Assembly (NCBI GenBank): GCA_902491395.1
Contig: CABUHO010000005.1
Span: 48,576 to 112,575 of the forward strand
Origin: an uncultured Collinsella sp.
GTDB taxonomy: Bacteria > Actinomycetota > Coriobacteriia > Coriobacteriales > Coriobacteriaceae
DNA length: 64,000 nucleotides
Direction of reading: 5' to 3'
Part shown: positions 25,088 through 33,004 of the stretch, piece by piece
Numbering within the stretch: the first letter of the stretch is position 1
Layout of the letters: the number at the start of each line of letters is the position of its first letter
Translations under genes and position numbers: made by a program
Notes under the pieces: generated by a model
Told to the model about the DNA's origin: nothing
The model's input: the letters and a program-made list of their open reading frames with translations, nothing else
Databases searched by the model: none

Positions 25088-26425
25088 TTAGGAGTTCGCC
25101 AGGTAGTGCTTGATCTCCCACTCGGTGATCGTAGACTCAAACTTATGCCACTCGTCGCGCTTCTTTTTAAGGAAGAAGCTGTGGATGTGCTCGCCGAGGG
25201 CATCCTTCATAAACTGCGAGTCCTCAAACACGTCGAGCGCCTCTTTGAGCGAGCGCGGCAGCGGCGCGTAGCCGGCCTCGACCATCTGACGGTCGGTAAG
25301 CTTGAGCGTCTCGGCCGTGGCCTCGGGCGGGAGCTCCAGCTTGCGCTCGATGCCGTCGAGACCAGCCGCCAGCGTGACGGCGTTGACCAGGTACGGGTTG
25401 GCCATGGGGTCGGGGCTGCGAAGCTCGATGCGCGTGGACAGCTGCTTGCCGGGCTTGTAGACCGGAATGCGGACCATGCTCGCGCGGTTGCGCAGGCCCC
25501 ACGTGGCGTACTGCGGCACGGAGTCGCCGCCCGTGGTGATGCGCTTGTACGAGTTGACCGTGGGGTTGGTGATAGCGCTGATCTCGCGCGCGTGCGCCAG
25601 GATGCCGGCCATGTAGTGCTTGGCGATATCGGAGAGGTGGTACTTCTCGTCGTCCTCGCCCCAAAAGACGTTGTTGCCGTCATGGTCGAACAGCGACTGG
25701 CACAGGAACATAGCGCTGCCGTCCTCGCCCGCCAACGGCTTGGGCATAAAGGAGGCGTGGCAACCGCTCTCGTATGCCTGCTGCTTAATGATGAGCTTGG
25801 CCGTGGTGATGGCGTCGGACATGCTCAGGGCCTCGGCGTGACGCAGGCTCATGCCGTGCTGCGAGCGGCCGGCGGCGTGGAAGGTGTACTCCACGGGCAC
25901 GGACATCTTCTCGAGCGTGAGGACCGTGTTGCGGCGCAGGTCGCGGGCGGCATCACTCACCGAAAGATCGAAGTAACCCACGTTGTCGAGCGGCTCGGGG
26001 GTGTGCTCGTCGGGGAAGTAGTAATACTCCAGCTCGGCACCCACGTTGAGCAGATAGCCGGCCTTCTCGGCCTTGCGGAACATGCGGCGCAGGGCATCGC
26101 GCGGGTCGCCGGCAAACGGCTTGCGATCGGGAGTGCACACGTCGCAGAACACGCGGGCTACGCCGTTGTGGCTCGGGCGCCACGGCAGGATCTGGAAGGT
26201 CGAAGCATCGGGAAACGCCAGCATGTCGGCTTCCTCGGGCGTGGCAAAGCCCTCGATGGCGGAGCCGTCAAAGCCAATACCCTCCTCAAAAGCGACCTCG
26301 AGGTCCTCGGGGCTAATGGCAAAGTTCTTGAGGCGGCCGAGAATGTCGACAAACCACAGACGAACAAAGCGGATGTCACGTTGCTCTACGGAGCGGAGTA
26401 CGTAATCGATGTTCTGCTGGTTCAT
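25088..26425 (-). CDS. glnA: Glutamine synthetase type I (alpha class)
   Basis: 445 residues. GFDGSAIEGF, the ELEYYYFPDE metal-site segment, and NPTVNSYKR with the Arg-rich substrate loop are present. The length and the C-terminal region (ALGEHIHSFFLKKKRDEW) match the GSI-alpha class. The NLYDLP adenylylation motif of GSI-beta enzymes is absent, so control is likely by feedback and transcription rather than adenylylation. It condenses glutamate and ammonia using ATP. One oddity is CHASFMPKP where KHNATFMPKP-like sequences are common. ATG 26425 has GGGGAG 5 nt upstream. The downstream regulator gene probably shares the transcript. Confidence 0.96.
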   Translation of the reverse strand: MNQQNIDYVLRSVEQRDIRFVRLWFVDILGRLKNFAISPEDLEVAFEEGIGFDGSAIEGFATPEEADMLAFPDASTFQILPWRPSHNGVARVFCDVCTPDRKPFAGDPRDALRRMFRKAEKAGYLLNVGAELEYYYFPDEHTPEPLDNVGYFDLSVSDAARDLRRNTVLTLEKMSVPVEYTFHAAGRSQHGMSLRHAEALSMSDAITTAKLIIKQQAYESGCHASFMPKPLAGEDGSAMFLCQSLFDHDGNNVFWGEDDEKYHLSDIAKHYMAGILAHAREISAITNPTVNSYKRITTGGDSVPQYATWGLRNRASMVRIPVYKPGKQLSTRIELRSPDPMANPYLVNAVTLAAGLDGIERKLELPPEATAETLKLTDRQMVEAGYAPLPRSLKEALDVFEDSQFMKDALGEHIHSFFLKKKRDEWHKFESTITEWEIKHYLANS

Positions 26426-26559
26426 GTCGCTCCCCTTTCTTTCGGGCGGGTTTCGACTGGTCTATATCGCAGATACTATCGCAGAAAAATGTTTCCGCAG
26501 GGTTAAAGCGTATCAAGCGCTCAAAAAACGTGCGCGAACAGGCAGTTGCGAACGAGTGG

Positions 26560-27582
26560 CTAGCGCGAGGTCGAAGCGCGGTGTTCGATGTGGCCGGGGA
26601 TCTCGATGCGCTTGGGAGCGAGCTTTGCGGCGTCGCCCACCGTAGTGGTAACGACGTCGATGCGCTCGGACAGGCGCTCGACCACGCGCTCGGCAATGGT
26701 GAGGGTGTCCTGCGCGGCCGTGGTCACACCGCCAAAGAGCACGTGGTTCCAAGGGTAATCGTCAAACGTCGCGATCTTGAGGCCCGCCGGCAGCGAGGGA
26801 CCCAGCTGTGCCAGCGCCTCGGTCAGACGCAGGAAGACCAGGCCGTTGACGGCAATGAGGCCGAGCTTTTTACCCGCATACTCGCGGATGGTCTCGTCCA
26901 GGCGACTGACGCCCTCGACACCACCGTCGGCCAGGGTGACGACCTCGCCCGCAAGACCGCGGCGCGAAAGCTCGCCGGCAAAGGCCTCAGCGCGCTCGCG
27001 ACGCACGGGGCTGTCATCGCTTGCCTCGGTGAGCAGGCACAGGCGCTCGCTGCCAGCAGAGGCCAAGGCGTCTACCAGGCCGGCGACCAGCTCACGGTTG
27101 TTGGAGGTCACCAGATCGACACCGCCGTCGGCAACATCGCGGTCGAGCAGCACGACGGGCAGGCGTCCCGCAGCCGCGGCGATCGCCTTGTCGTTGCCTC
27201 CGCAGGTATTGACGACCAGGCCGTCCACGCCGGCATCGATAAGTCTGGTGAGCGACTCTGCCTCCTTGGCGGGGTCGTTGCCGCTAATGGCCGTCATGAG
27301 CGAGCAGCCACGCGCGGCGGCGCTGGCGGAAAGCCCTTCGAGCATGGCGCTGGAGAACGGGTTAGCAATGTCGGCCAAGATCACGCCGATGAGGTTGGTA
27401 CGCGAGCTGCGCAGATTGCGCGCGGCGGCACGTGGACGATAGCCGGTGCGCTCGATAACTGCCGCGATGCGAGCACGGGTTTCCTCGGTCATCTGCCCGG
27501 GGCGGTTGTTGAGATAGCGCGAGACCGTGGCCGGGCTCACGCCCGCCTCGGCGGCAATGTCCTTAATCCTCATCTGCGCCAT
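26560..27582 (-). CDS. LacI family repressor, divergent from kdgK
   Basis: 340 residues. The helix-turn-helix is RIKDIAAEAGVSPATVSRYLN, with the hinge helix near RAAARNLRSS. A periplasmic-binding-protein-like sensor follows (GVILADIANPFSSAMLEG). It is divergent from kdgK, and the gap carries two LacI-like half-palindromes (27686-27713) downstream of the kdgK promoter. It is therefore a good candidate repressor of KDG metabolism, with KDG or a related acid as inducer (inference). ATG 27582 has GGGGTG upstream; MRIKD at 27573 is an alternative start. Confidence 0.92.
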   Translation of the reverse strand: MAQMRIKDIAAEAGVSPATVSRYLNNRPGQMTEETRARIAAVIERTGYRPRAAARNLRSSRTNLIGVILADIANPFSSAMLEGLSASAAARGCSLMTAISGNDPAKEAESLTRLIDAGVDGLVVNTCGGNDKAIAAAAGRLPVVLLDRDVADGGVDLVTSNNRELVAGLVDALASAGSERLCLLTEASDDSPVRRERAEAFAGELSRRGLAGEVVTLADGGVEGVSRLDETIREYAGKKLGLIAVNGLVFLRLTEALAQLGPSLPAGLKIATFDDYPWNHVLFGGVTTAAQDTLTIAERVVERLSERIDVVTTTVGDAAKLAPKRIEIPGHIEHRASTSR

Positions 27583-27685
27583 AGCGCACCCCGTTTCCCA
27601 ATTGTCGGCAGTCTGAGCCATTTTAGGCATTTTTTTAAAAATCTCGCTTGCAAAACGTTGTAGATGAGTATACTACAACTCGAAA

Positions 27686-27713
27686 CGAAACCGATTTCGT
27701 AAACCGATTTCGG
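27686..27713. promoter_or_regulatory. Two tandem LacI-type operator-like sites
   Basis: CGAAACCGATTTCG (27686-27699) and TAAACCGATTTCG (27700-27712) lie in tandem between the divergent LacI and kdgK genes. They are just downstream of TTGCAA and TATACT, a possible kdgK promoter. A similar site is at 17733-17746. Confidence 0.5.
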
Positions 27714-27717
27714 CAAG

Positions 27718-27773
27718 CGTTGGCACGGAGGTGCAAAGATGTACCCTACCGTCTTGGCACCTCCGTGCCAACG
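27718..27773. repeat. Perfect 17-bp inverted repeat in the kdgK leader
   Basis: CGTTGGCACGGAGGTGC and its exact complement lie 22 nt apart. In RNA this forms a very stable hairpin that would bury a GGAGG and the ATG at 27739. Confidence 0.85.
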
Positions 27774-27825
27774 CCATATCAAAGGTGTACGCACGAGCAA
27801 GAAGGAGCTGCGCGACCATGGGTAA
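27739..27825 (+). CDS. Possible leader peptide overlapping the kdgK start
   Basis: ATG 27739 has GGAGG at 7 nt and opens a 28-codon frame (MYPTVLAPPCQRHIKGVRTS...). It ends in TAA at 27823-27825, so the stop overlaps the kdgK start at 27818 in another frame. Its ribosome site sits in the hairpin at 27718-27773. It may couple translation to kdgK. There is no evidence that it is made, and it may be chance. Confidence 0.3.
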   Translation: MYPTVLAPPCQRHIKGVRTSKKELRDHG

Positions 27826-28852
27826 AACGGTTCTTACCTTCGGCGAGATCATGATGAGGCTCTCGCCCAAAGATCATCTGCGCATTGAGCAGGCGACCGA
27901 GTTTGATGTCCGCTACGGCGGCGCCGAAGCCAACACCGCGCTTTCCCTGGCCTACCAGGGTGACAAGGCAGCTTACGTCTCCGTTGTCCCGGCCAACCGT
28001 CTGGGCGAGTGCGCCCTGCGTTCGCTGAAGGTCTACGACGTCGATACCTCGCGCGTCGTGCGTCAGGGCGACCGTCTCGGCTCCTATGTGTTTGAGGTCG
28101 GCGCCTCGCAGCGCGGCAACGGCTGCGTCTACGACCGCAAGTACTCTGCCATCAACATGGCCAAGCGCGACGTCTTTGACTGGGACGAGATCCTCAAGGG
28201 TGTCGATGTCTTCTACTTCTCCGGCGTGACGCCCGCCGTCTCCGACGAGATGGCCGCCGCCTGCAAGGATGCCCTCACCGCCTGCCGCGCCAAGGGCATC
28301 ACCACCGTGTGCGACGTTAACTATCGCGGCAAGATGTGGTCGCCCGAGAAGTCGCAGGCAACCATGAAGGAGCTCCTGCCGCTCGTCGACATCTGCATCG
28401 CCAACGACGAGGACGCGCCTGCCGGCCTCGGTATGACCTGCGTCTCCGGCTCCCTTGCCCACGGCATCGAGGAGCGCGACACCTACGTCGAGATGGCCCG
28501 CCAGATCTGCGCCGAGTACGGCTGCAAGAAGGTCGCCTCGGTCGTCCGCAACATTTCCTGCGTCGAGCGCTCCATCTGGATGGGCATGCTCTATGACGCC
28601 GAGAGCGGCGCGCACTGGTTCTCCCCTGCCCACGACGTGCACGTGCTCGAGGGCGTTGCCGCCGGCGATGCTTTTAACGCCGGCTTGGTCCACGCCCTCA
28701 TCAACGACTTTGATCCACAGGACGCCGTCAACTACGCGATTGCGGCCTCGATCCTCAAGCTCACCATCAAGGGCGATTCCAATCTGGTGACCGCCGACGA
28801 GATCGCCGCTGTGGCAAACGCCGCCGACGGTGGCACCCGCGTCGCCCGTTAA
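27818..28852 (+). CDS. kdgK: 2-keto-3-deoxygluconate kinase
   Basis: 344 residues, PfkB/ribokinase fold. The N-terminal GEIMMRLSP and YGGAEANTALSLAYQG match sugar-acid kinases, and EGVAAGDAFNAGLVHAL carries the catalytic Asp of the (G/A)AGD motif. It phosphorylates KDG from galacturonate and unsaturated uronate catabolism to KDPG, the substrate of Eda encoded 255 nt downstream. The start ATG 27818 has AAGGAG 11 nt upstream; an in-frame GTG at 27731 lies in the leader hairpin and is less likely. Confidence 0.93.
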   Translation: MGKTVLTFGEIMMRLSPKDHLRIEQATEFDVRYGGAEANTALSLAYQGDKAAYVSVVPANRLGECALRSLKVYDVDTSRVVRQGDRLGSYVFEVGASQRGNGCVYDRKYSAINMAKRDVFDWDEILKGVDVFYFSGVTPAVSDEMAAACKDALTACRAKGITTVCDVNYRGKMWSPEKSQATMKELLPLVDICIANDEDAPAGLGMTCVSGSLAHGIEERDTYVEMARQICAEYGCKKVASVVRNISCVERSIWMGMLYDAESGAHWFSPAHDVHVLEGVAAGDAFNAGLVHALINDFDPQDAVNYAIAASILKLTIKGDSNLVTADEIAAVANAADGGTRVAR

Positions 28853-28985
28853 TTCGTTCCCCATTCCGCGGACCGCAGTTTTCCATACCCATACCTCTGC
28901 AGCCCGCTCCCCGATTCCTCCGGCCAGGTAGAACCACTTAGTCCCATTCCGGTTTTGTCTGGCATTCCTTCACGACTGGTCTCGT

Positions 28986-29047
28986 AGCCGGTTCCGAAAT
29001 TGCTTGTGACCCAAGCAGTGCCTCCGATAACCAATCCGGAACCGGCT
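28986..29047. repeat. Inverted repeat between kdgK and eda
   Basis: AGCCGGTTCCG (28986-28996) and CGGAACCGGCT (29037-29047) are exact complements 40 nt apart, 60 nt upstream of eda. No U-tract follows. Confidence 0.6.
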
Positions 29048-29107
29048 CATGGCCAATCTTCTTTGGCAATTACGCGTACCCGCGCGCCTCACATCGAAAG
29101 GAACATC

Positions 29108-29749
29108 ATGTTCGATCAGTTCTACACCACGCTTGAGTCCCTGGGCATCGTGCCGGTCGTCGTCCTCGACAAGGTCGAGGACGCCGCTCCGCTCGCCCAC
29201 GCCCTTATGGCAGCTGGCATGAAGTCCGCCGAGGTCACCTTCCGCACCGCCTGCGCCGCCGAGTGCATCGCCGCCATGGCCGAGGCCGAGCCCGAGATGT
29301 GCGTTGGCGCCGGCACCGTCCTGACCGTCGAGCAGGTTGAGCAGGCCCGCGCAGCCGGTGCCAAGTTCATCGTCTCCCCGGGTTACAACGAGGACGTCGT
29401 GAAGCACTGCATCGACATCGACCTGCCTGTCCTTCCCGGCACCGTGACCCCCTCCGAGGTTACCGCCGCCGAGAACCTGGGCCTCAAGGTCACCAAGTTC
29501 TTCCCCGCGTCCCAGTATGGCGGCCTGAACACCATCAAGGCCCTCGCCGCTCCGTTTGTCGGTCACCGCTTTATGCCTACCGGCGGCGTGAGCACCGCCA
29601 ACGTCGAGGAGTACCTGAGCTCCTCCGCCATCATCGCCTGCGGTGGCACCTGGATGGTCAAGCCGGCCCTGTTTGCCGACGGCGACTTCTCCAAGGTCGA
29701 GCAGATCGCCCGCGAGGCCATGGACGTCGTCAAGAAGGTCCGCGGCTAG
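29108..29749 (+). CDS. eda: KDPG aldolase Eda
   Basis: 213 residues, class I aldolase of the KDPG/KHG family. EVTFRT (catalytic Glu region), GAGTVLT, LPGTVTPSE and KFFPAS with the Schiff-base Lys are present. It cleaves KDPG to pyruvate and glyceraldehyde-3-phosphate, the last step of the uronate pathway in this window. ATG 29108 has AAAGGA 5 nt upstream. A strong terminator follows at 29767. Confidence 0.95.
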   Translation: MFDQFYTTLESLGIVPVVVLDKVEDAAPLAHALMAAGMKSAEVTFRTACAAECIAAMAEAEPEMCVGAGTVLTVEQVEQARAAGAKFIVSPGYNEDVVKHCIDIDLPVLPGTVTPSEVTAAENLGLKVTKFFPASQYGGLNTIKALAAPFVGHRFMPTGGVSTANVEEYLSSSAIIACGGTWMVKPALFADGDFSKVEQIAREAMDVVKKVRG

Positions 29750-29766
29750 GTTTAGCTCTCTATCGT

Positions 29767-29804
29767 GAAAGGGGGCGTGCCCTAGACCTCGCCCCCTTTC
29801 TTTT
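29767..29804 (+). terminator. Intrinsic terminator of eda
   Basis: GAAAGGGGGCG pairs with CGCCCCCTTTC and is followed by TTTT, 18 nt after the stop. Confidence 0.9.
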
Positions 29805-29905
29805 AAAGCGGCTCGGAAGCGCGCCGTTTCCGTCACGGACAAGAACCGAAAACGTCTTGTATGCTGATAGAACGTGACGGAAGCGACACGCCCCCGAGCC
29901 GCTTT
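29805..29905. repeat. Nested inverted-repeat element
   Basis: Outer arms AAAGCGGCTCGG (29805-29816) and their exact complement (29894-29905) enclose a second exact pair, TTCCGTCACG (29828-29837) and CGTGACGGAA (29873-29882). It starts right after the eda terminator. There is no coding potential. Confidence 0.65.
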
Positions 29906-29967
29906 GCCTACTCGGTTGGCAACCGCGCTCAACTAAGCCACTTCGACAAAAGCCAAGCCACCAAAAT

Positions 29968-30034
29968 AGCTACGGCGCCGTCTGGAGGAATGAACCCTTG
30001 CTTCCGGTCTTTTCCTCCAAGCGGCGCCGCAGCT
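29968..30034 (+). repeat. GC-rich inverted repeat followed by a T-tract
   Basis: Arms of 23 bp (AGCTACGGCGCCG... and its complement) have three mismatches, and the right arm runs into CTTTTTCA on the plus strand. It may be a second terminator behind eda. Confidence 0.55.
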
Positions 30035-30061
30035 TTTTCATGCCCCGATGTGTCCCAGCAC

Positions 30062-30124
30062 TTGCGGTGAAATAGGGACTGTTTACGCCGCCAAAACCGC
30101 AAAACAGTCCCTATTTCACCGCAA
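30062..30124. repeat. Family 4 inverted repeat (GCGGTGAAATAGGGACTGTTT)
   Basis: Perfect arms of about 23 bp enclose 17 nt. It lies 17 nt after the stop of the minus-strand GntR gene. Another copy is at 35168-35233, and a single arm is at 30906-30925. Confidence 0.8.
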
Positions 30125-30141
30125 CTAATGTAGGGAACGAG

Positions 30142-30834
30142 TTAGATGGCAGAGTCTTTGGACAGCTCGAAATAGTCGGGATGCAAGGCGATAACCGGGC
30201 CCTGCTCCTCGGGCATCAGATGCAGGTGCGTCTCTGCCAGGTAGCTCGCCGTGTCGGTATCGCCCTTTTTAATGGCCTCGAGAATCCGGCGATGCTGCCG
30301 ACGAATCGGCTCCCAATCCAGATCCTGCGACACCATACGCAACCAGTTGTATCGCTCAAAATGCGTGTTGACGCTCTTCATCCAATCCCACAACATGTGG
30401 CGGCCGGCAATCTCAAAACATGTCTCATGGAACAGGTTGTCCAGATCGAAAAAGCGACGCGTTTCGCTATGGTCGAGCGACTCGGACTCGGCAAGAATCT
30501 GCTCGAGCCGATGTTTTTGCTCGGGCGTGGCGGCAGAGCAGCATTTAATGAGCACGCTTCTCTCGAGTTTCTCGCGCAGGAAACAGGCGTTCTCGGCGCG
30601 CTCCATGCTGATTTTTGAGACATAGGTGCCGCTTTTGGGACGCGTTTCCACCAGCTCCTGCTCACGCAGACGCACAAAAGACTCGCGAATGGGCGTACGC
30701 CCGATTCCCGTCTCCTTTTCCAGACCAATCGCCGAAAGGCGCGTGCCGGGCCTGAGCTCGGCATAGATAATCTTGGAGCGCAATGCGTTGTATGCCTGAT
30801 CTTGCAGGCTCTGATAATGCTGGTGTTGTTCCAT
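30142..30834 (-). CDS. GntR family (FadR/FCD) regulator
   Basis: 230 residues. The N-terminal winged helix has ALRSKIIYAELRPGTRLS and GIGRTPIRESFVRLREQELV. The C-terminal FCD domain keeps the metal-binding Asp and His residues (FFDLDNLFHETCF, RQHRRILEAI, ETHLHLM). FCD regulators commonly sense sugar acids. Lying between eda and the uronate reductase gene, this one may act on uronate genes in the manner of UxuR/ExuR (inference). ATG 30834 has GAGGG upstream. Family 4 repeat sequence flanks it on both sides. Confidence 0.92.
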   Translation of the reverse strand: MEQHQHYQSLQDQAYNALRSKIIYAELRPGTRLSAIGLEKETGIGRTPIRESFVRLREQELVETRPKSGTYVSKISMERAENACFLREKLERSVLIKCCSAATPEQKHRLEQILAESESLDHSETRRFFDLDNLFHETCFEIAGRHMLWDWMKSVNTHFERYNWLRMVSQDLDWEPIRRQHRRILEAIKKGDTDTASYLAETHLHLMPEEQGPVIALHPDYFELSKDSAI

Positions 30835-31303
30835 AAAGCCCTCGGATGAAGCCCACGGTTAGTCGAATATCACCACGTTATACTATCGCATCCCCTATCC
30901 CTACAGTTGCGGTGAAATAGGGACCGCTGGCACCCATGCGCAACTTAGGTGGCTTTGACATGGCCAGACGTGACCACCGCTATCTCGGCGCTGATCTTAG
31001 GCAACGTCGCCGGCATCGCCAGCAAGTTGTTCACCCGGCACTTTGTGCGCGCCGCATTTGAAAAGGAGCGCTACACGCGGGGCCAACGGGCAGCCCATGC
31101 TCACTTGTCTCTCGAGCTTGCCCTCCTCGATCAGGACAATCGTGCCGTCCGCACAGCAGGGCGAGTTCACCGTTTACCTTTTAAAAGTGAACGTTCACCT
31201 ATTTTTCGGAGAATGGGAGGGTTTATTACCCTACTTCACATATACTGAGCTTGTACGAAAAGCAAGACTTATATAGATGAACGTTTCTTTTGGAAGGATT
31301 GCT
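30835..31303. other. Intergenic region with an unassigned reading frame
   Basis: It holds a single arm of the family 4 repeat (30906-30925), then about 230 bp of GC-rich sequence in coding-like style. A plus-strand frame (30949-31248, 99 codons) and short minus-strand frames are open, but none resembles a known family. A decayed gene is possible. An operator palindrome (31185-31200) and TATACT (31241-31246) lie before the next gene. Confidence 0.4.
31185..31200. promoter_or_regulatory. Uronate operator upstream of the dehydrogenase gene
   Basis: AAGTGAACGTTCACCT contains the perfect 12-bp palindrome GTGAACGTTCAC, 104 nt upstream of ATG 31304 and 40 bp before a TATACT -10 box (31241-31246). 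A related half site is at 31267-31276. Confidence 0.65.
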
Positions 31304-32113
31304 ATGTCTGATCTTATGGACAGCTTCCGCCTGGACGGCAAGGTCGCGCTCGTGACCGGCGCCACCTATGGCATCGGCATGGCCATTGCCGAGGCGCTCG
31401 GAGAGGCAGGCGCCAAGATTGCCTTTAACGCCCGTCACGCCGACAAGGTCGCCGAGGCCGAGAAGCACTACCGCGAGCTGGGCTTTGATGCTCACGGCTA
31501 TGTTGCCGACGTCACCGACGAGGCCGTCGTCGCCGAGCTCATCGCCAAGATCGAGGCCGATTTTGGCACCACGCCCGACATTCTGGTCAACAACGCCGGC
31601 GTCATCCAGCGCACCCCGATGCTCGACATGAGCGCCGAGGACTTCCGTCGCGTCGTCGACATCGACCTCAATGCGCCGTTTATCGTGTCCAAGGCCTGCC
31701 TGCCCGGTATGATCGCCAAAGGCCACGGCAAGATCATCAACATCTGCTCCATGATGAGCGAGCTCGGCCGCGAGACCATCGCCGGCTATGCCGCCGCCAA
31801 GGGCGGACTCAAGATGCTCACCAAGAACATCTGCTCCGAGTTTGGCGAGGCCAATATCCAGTGCAACGGCATTGGGCCCGGCTACATCGCTACCCCGCAG
31901 ACCGCGCCGCTGCGCGAGACGCAGCCCGATGGCAGCCGTCACCCGTTTGACCAGTTCATCATCGCCAAGACGCCGGCAGCCCGTTGGGGCACGCCCGAGG
32001 ACCTGAAGGGCCCCGCCGTGTTCCTGGCTTCCGACGCATCGAACTTCGTCAACGGGCACATTCTGTACGTGGACGGCGGCATTCTGGCCTACATCGGCAA
32101 ACAGCCGCAATAA
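31304..32113 (+). CDS. SDR family uronate reductase (KduD/DhuD-like)
   Basis: 269 residues, classical short-chain dehydrogenase. TGATYGIG (cofactor), NNAG, and the catalytic Ser with YAAAK are present. The closest functional groups are gluconate 5-dehydrogenase and 2-deoxy-D-gluconate/KDG dehydrogenase KduD. The next gene is an RpiB-fold isomerase. This pairing matches the DhuD/DhuI system of streptococci, in which DhuD reduces the isomerised unsaturated uronate to KDG. ATG 31304 has GGAAGG upstream. An uronate operator lies in the promoter region. Confidence 0.88.
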   Translation: MSDLMDSFRLDGKVALVTGATYGIGMAIAEALGEAGAKIAFNARHADKVAEAEKHYRELGFDAHGYVADVTDEAVVAELIAKIEADFGTTPDILVNNAGVIQRTPMLDMSAEDFRRVVDIDLNAPFIVSKACLPGMIAKGHGKIINICSMMSELGRETIAGYAAAKGGLKMLTKNICSEFGEANIQCNGIGPGYIATPQTAPLRETQPDGSRHPFDQFIIAKTPAARWGTPEDLKGPAVFLASDASNFVNGHILYVDGGILAYIGKQPQ

Positions 32114-32126
32114 GGAAACTGGGCGA

Positions 32127-32236
32127 GGCGGTCGGCAGTTAAGTCTGCTGCTCGGACAGTCCTGCGCAAGACGGAAAGCACATTAAGTGCTTTCCTTTGC
32201 GTGCGGAACTCGCGACAGACTTAACTGCCGACCGCC
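32127..32236. repeat. Variable-arm palindromic element (family 7)
   Basis: Perfect 21-bp arms (GGCGGTCGGCAGTTAAGTCTG and complement) enclose a core with hairpin GGAAAGCAC-ATTAA-GTGCTTTCC. The core ends carry CTCGGACA and TGCGGAACT. These recur, in inverse orientation, as TCCGCAGGAC and TGTCCGAG at 61107-61231, where the arms are unrelated. It lies 13 nt after the stop of the reductase gene. Confidence 0.75.
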
Positions 32237-32320
32237 CGCATAGCTCATCGCGGGTTGGCTTTGCCGCCGCCCGCGCACAGAAACAAAAAACTGGAAGATT
32301 AAGTTGAAAGGTTAACTCAA

Positions 32321-32962
32321 ATGAAGATCGCTCTGATTAATGAGAATTCTCAGAACTCCAAGAACCCTATGATCGAGGCTGCCCTTAAGAAGGTTGTCGA
32401 GCCCATGGGGCACACCGTCTTTAACTATGGCATGTATGCCGACGCCGACTCCAAGCCCCTCACCTACGTGCAGAACGGCATTCTTGCCGCCGTGCTGCTC
32501 AACTCCGGCGCTGCCGACTACGTCGTGACCGGCTGCGGCACCGGCGAGGGCGCCATGCTCGCCTGCAACTCCTTCCCCGGCGTGCTGTGCGGCCACGTTG
32601 CCGATCCGCTGGATGCCTACACCTTTGCCCAGGTCAACGATGGCAATGCCGTCGCCATGCCCTTCGCCCTCAAGAACGGCTGGGGCCAGGAGCTCAACCT
32701 CGAGTACACCTTTGAGAAGCTCTTTGGCTTTGGTTCGGGTAACGGCTACCCCGCCGAGCGCGTTGAGCCCGAGCAGCGCAACAAGAAAATCCTCGACGGG
32801 GTGCGTGCTGTGACCATGCGTCCGCTCGTCGACGTCCTGGGCGAGATCGATCAGGATCTGGTGAAGGGCGCCCTCGCTGGTGAGCACTTCCAGGAGTACT
32901 TCTTTGCCAACGCCACCGACGAGGCCATCATCGCCAAGGTCAAGGAGATCTTGGGCCTGTAA
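32321..32962 (+). CDS. RpiB/LacAB-fold sugar isomerase (DhuI-like)
   Basis: 213 residues. VTGCGTGEGAMLACN is the RpiB/LacA/LacB active-site loop with its Cys. The protein is about 60 residues longer than ribose-5-phosphate isomerase B, through a C-terminal extension. In streptococci a homologue of this fold, DhuI, isomerises 4-deoxy-L-threo-5-hexosulose-uronate, and its gene lies next to the reductase gene dhuD. The same neighbour relation here supports that role over ribose isomerisation. It would replace KduI, which is not found in the window. ATG 32321 has GAAAGG upstream. A strong terminator follows. Confidence 0.8.
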   Translation: MKIALINENSQNSKNPMIEAALKKVVEPMGHTVFNYGMYADADSKPLTYVQNGILAAVLLNSGAADYVVTGCGTGEGAMLACNSFPGVLCGHVADPLDAYTFAQVNDGNAVAMPFALKNGWGQELNLEYTFEKLFGFGSGNGYPAERVEPEQRNKKILDGVRAVTMRPLVDVLGEIDQDLVKGALAGEHFQEYFFANATDEAIIAKVKEILGL

Positions 32963-33004
32963 TAAGGCCCACGGGGCGCACCGACCCCCAACAAACCGCC
33001 AGAC

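Noticed and set aside
30142..30834. GntR protein as regulator of the AGGTGAACGTTCACCT sites
   Set aside because: FCD-type GntR sites are usually of the TGGTnnACCA form. The CG-centred palindrome suits the LacI protein encoded next to uxaC better.
30949..31248. 99-codon plus-strand frame before the reductase gene
   Set aside because: No family resemblance and no convincing ribosome site, and its end overlaps the operator. Kept only as part of an unassigned region.
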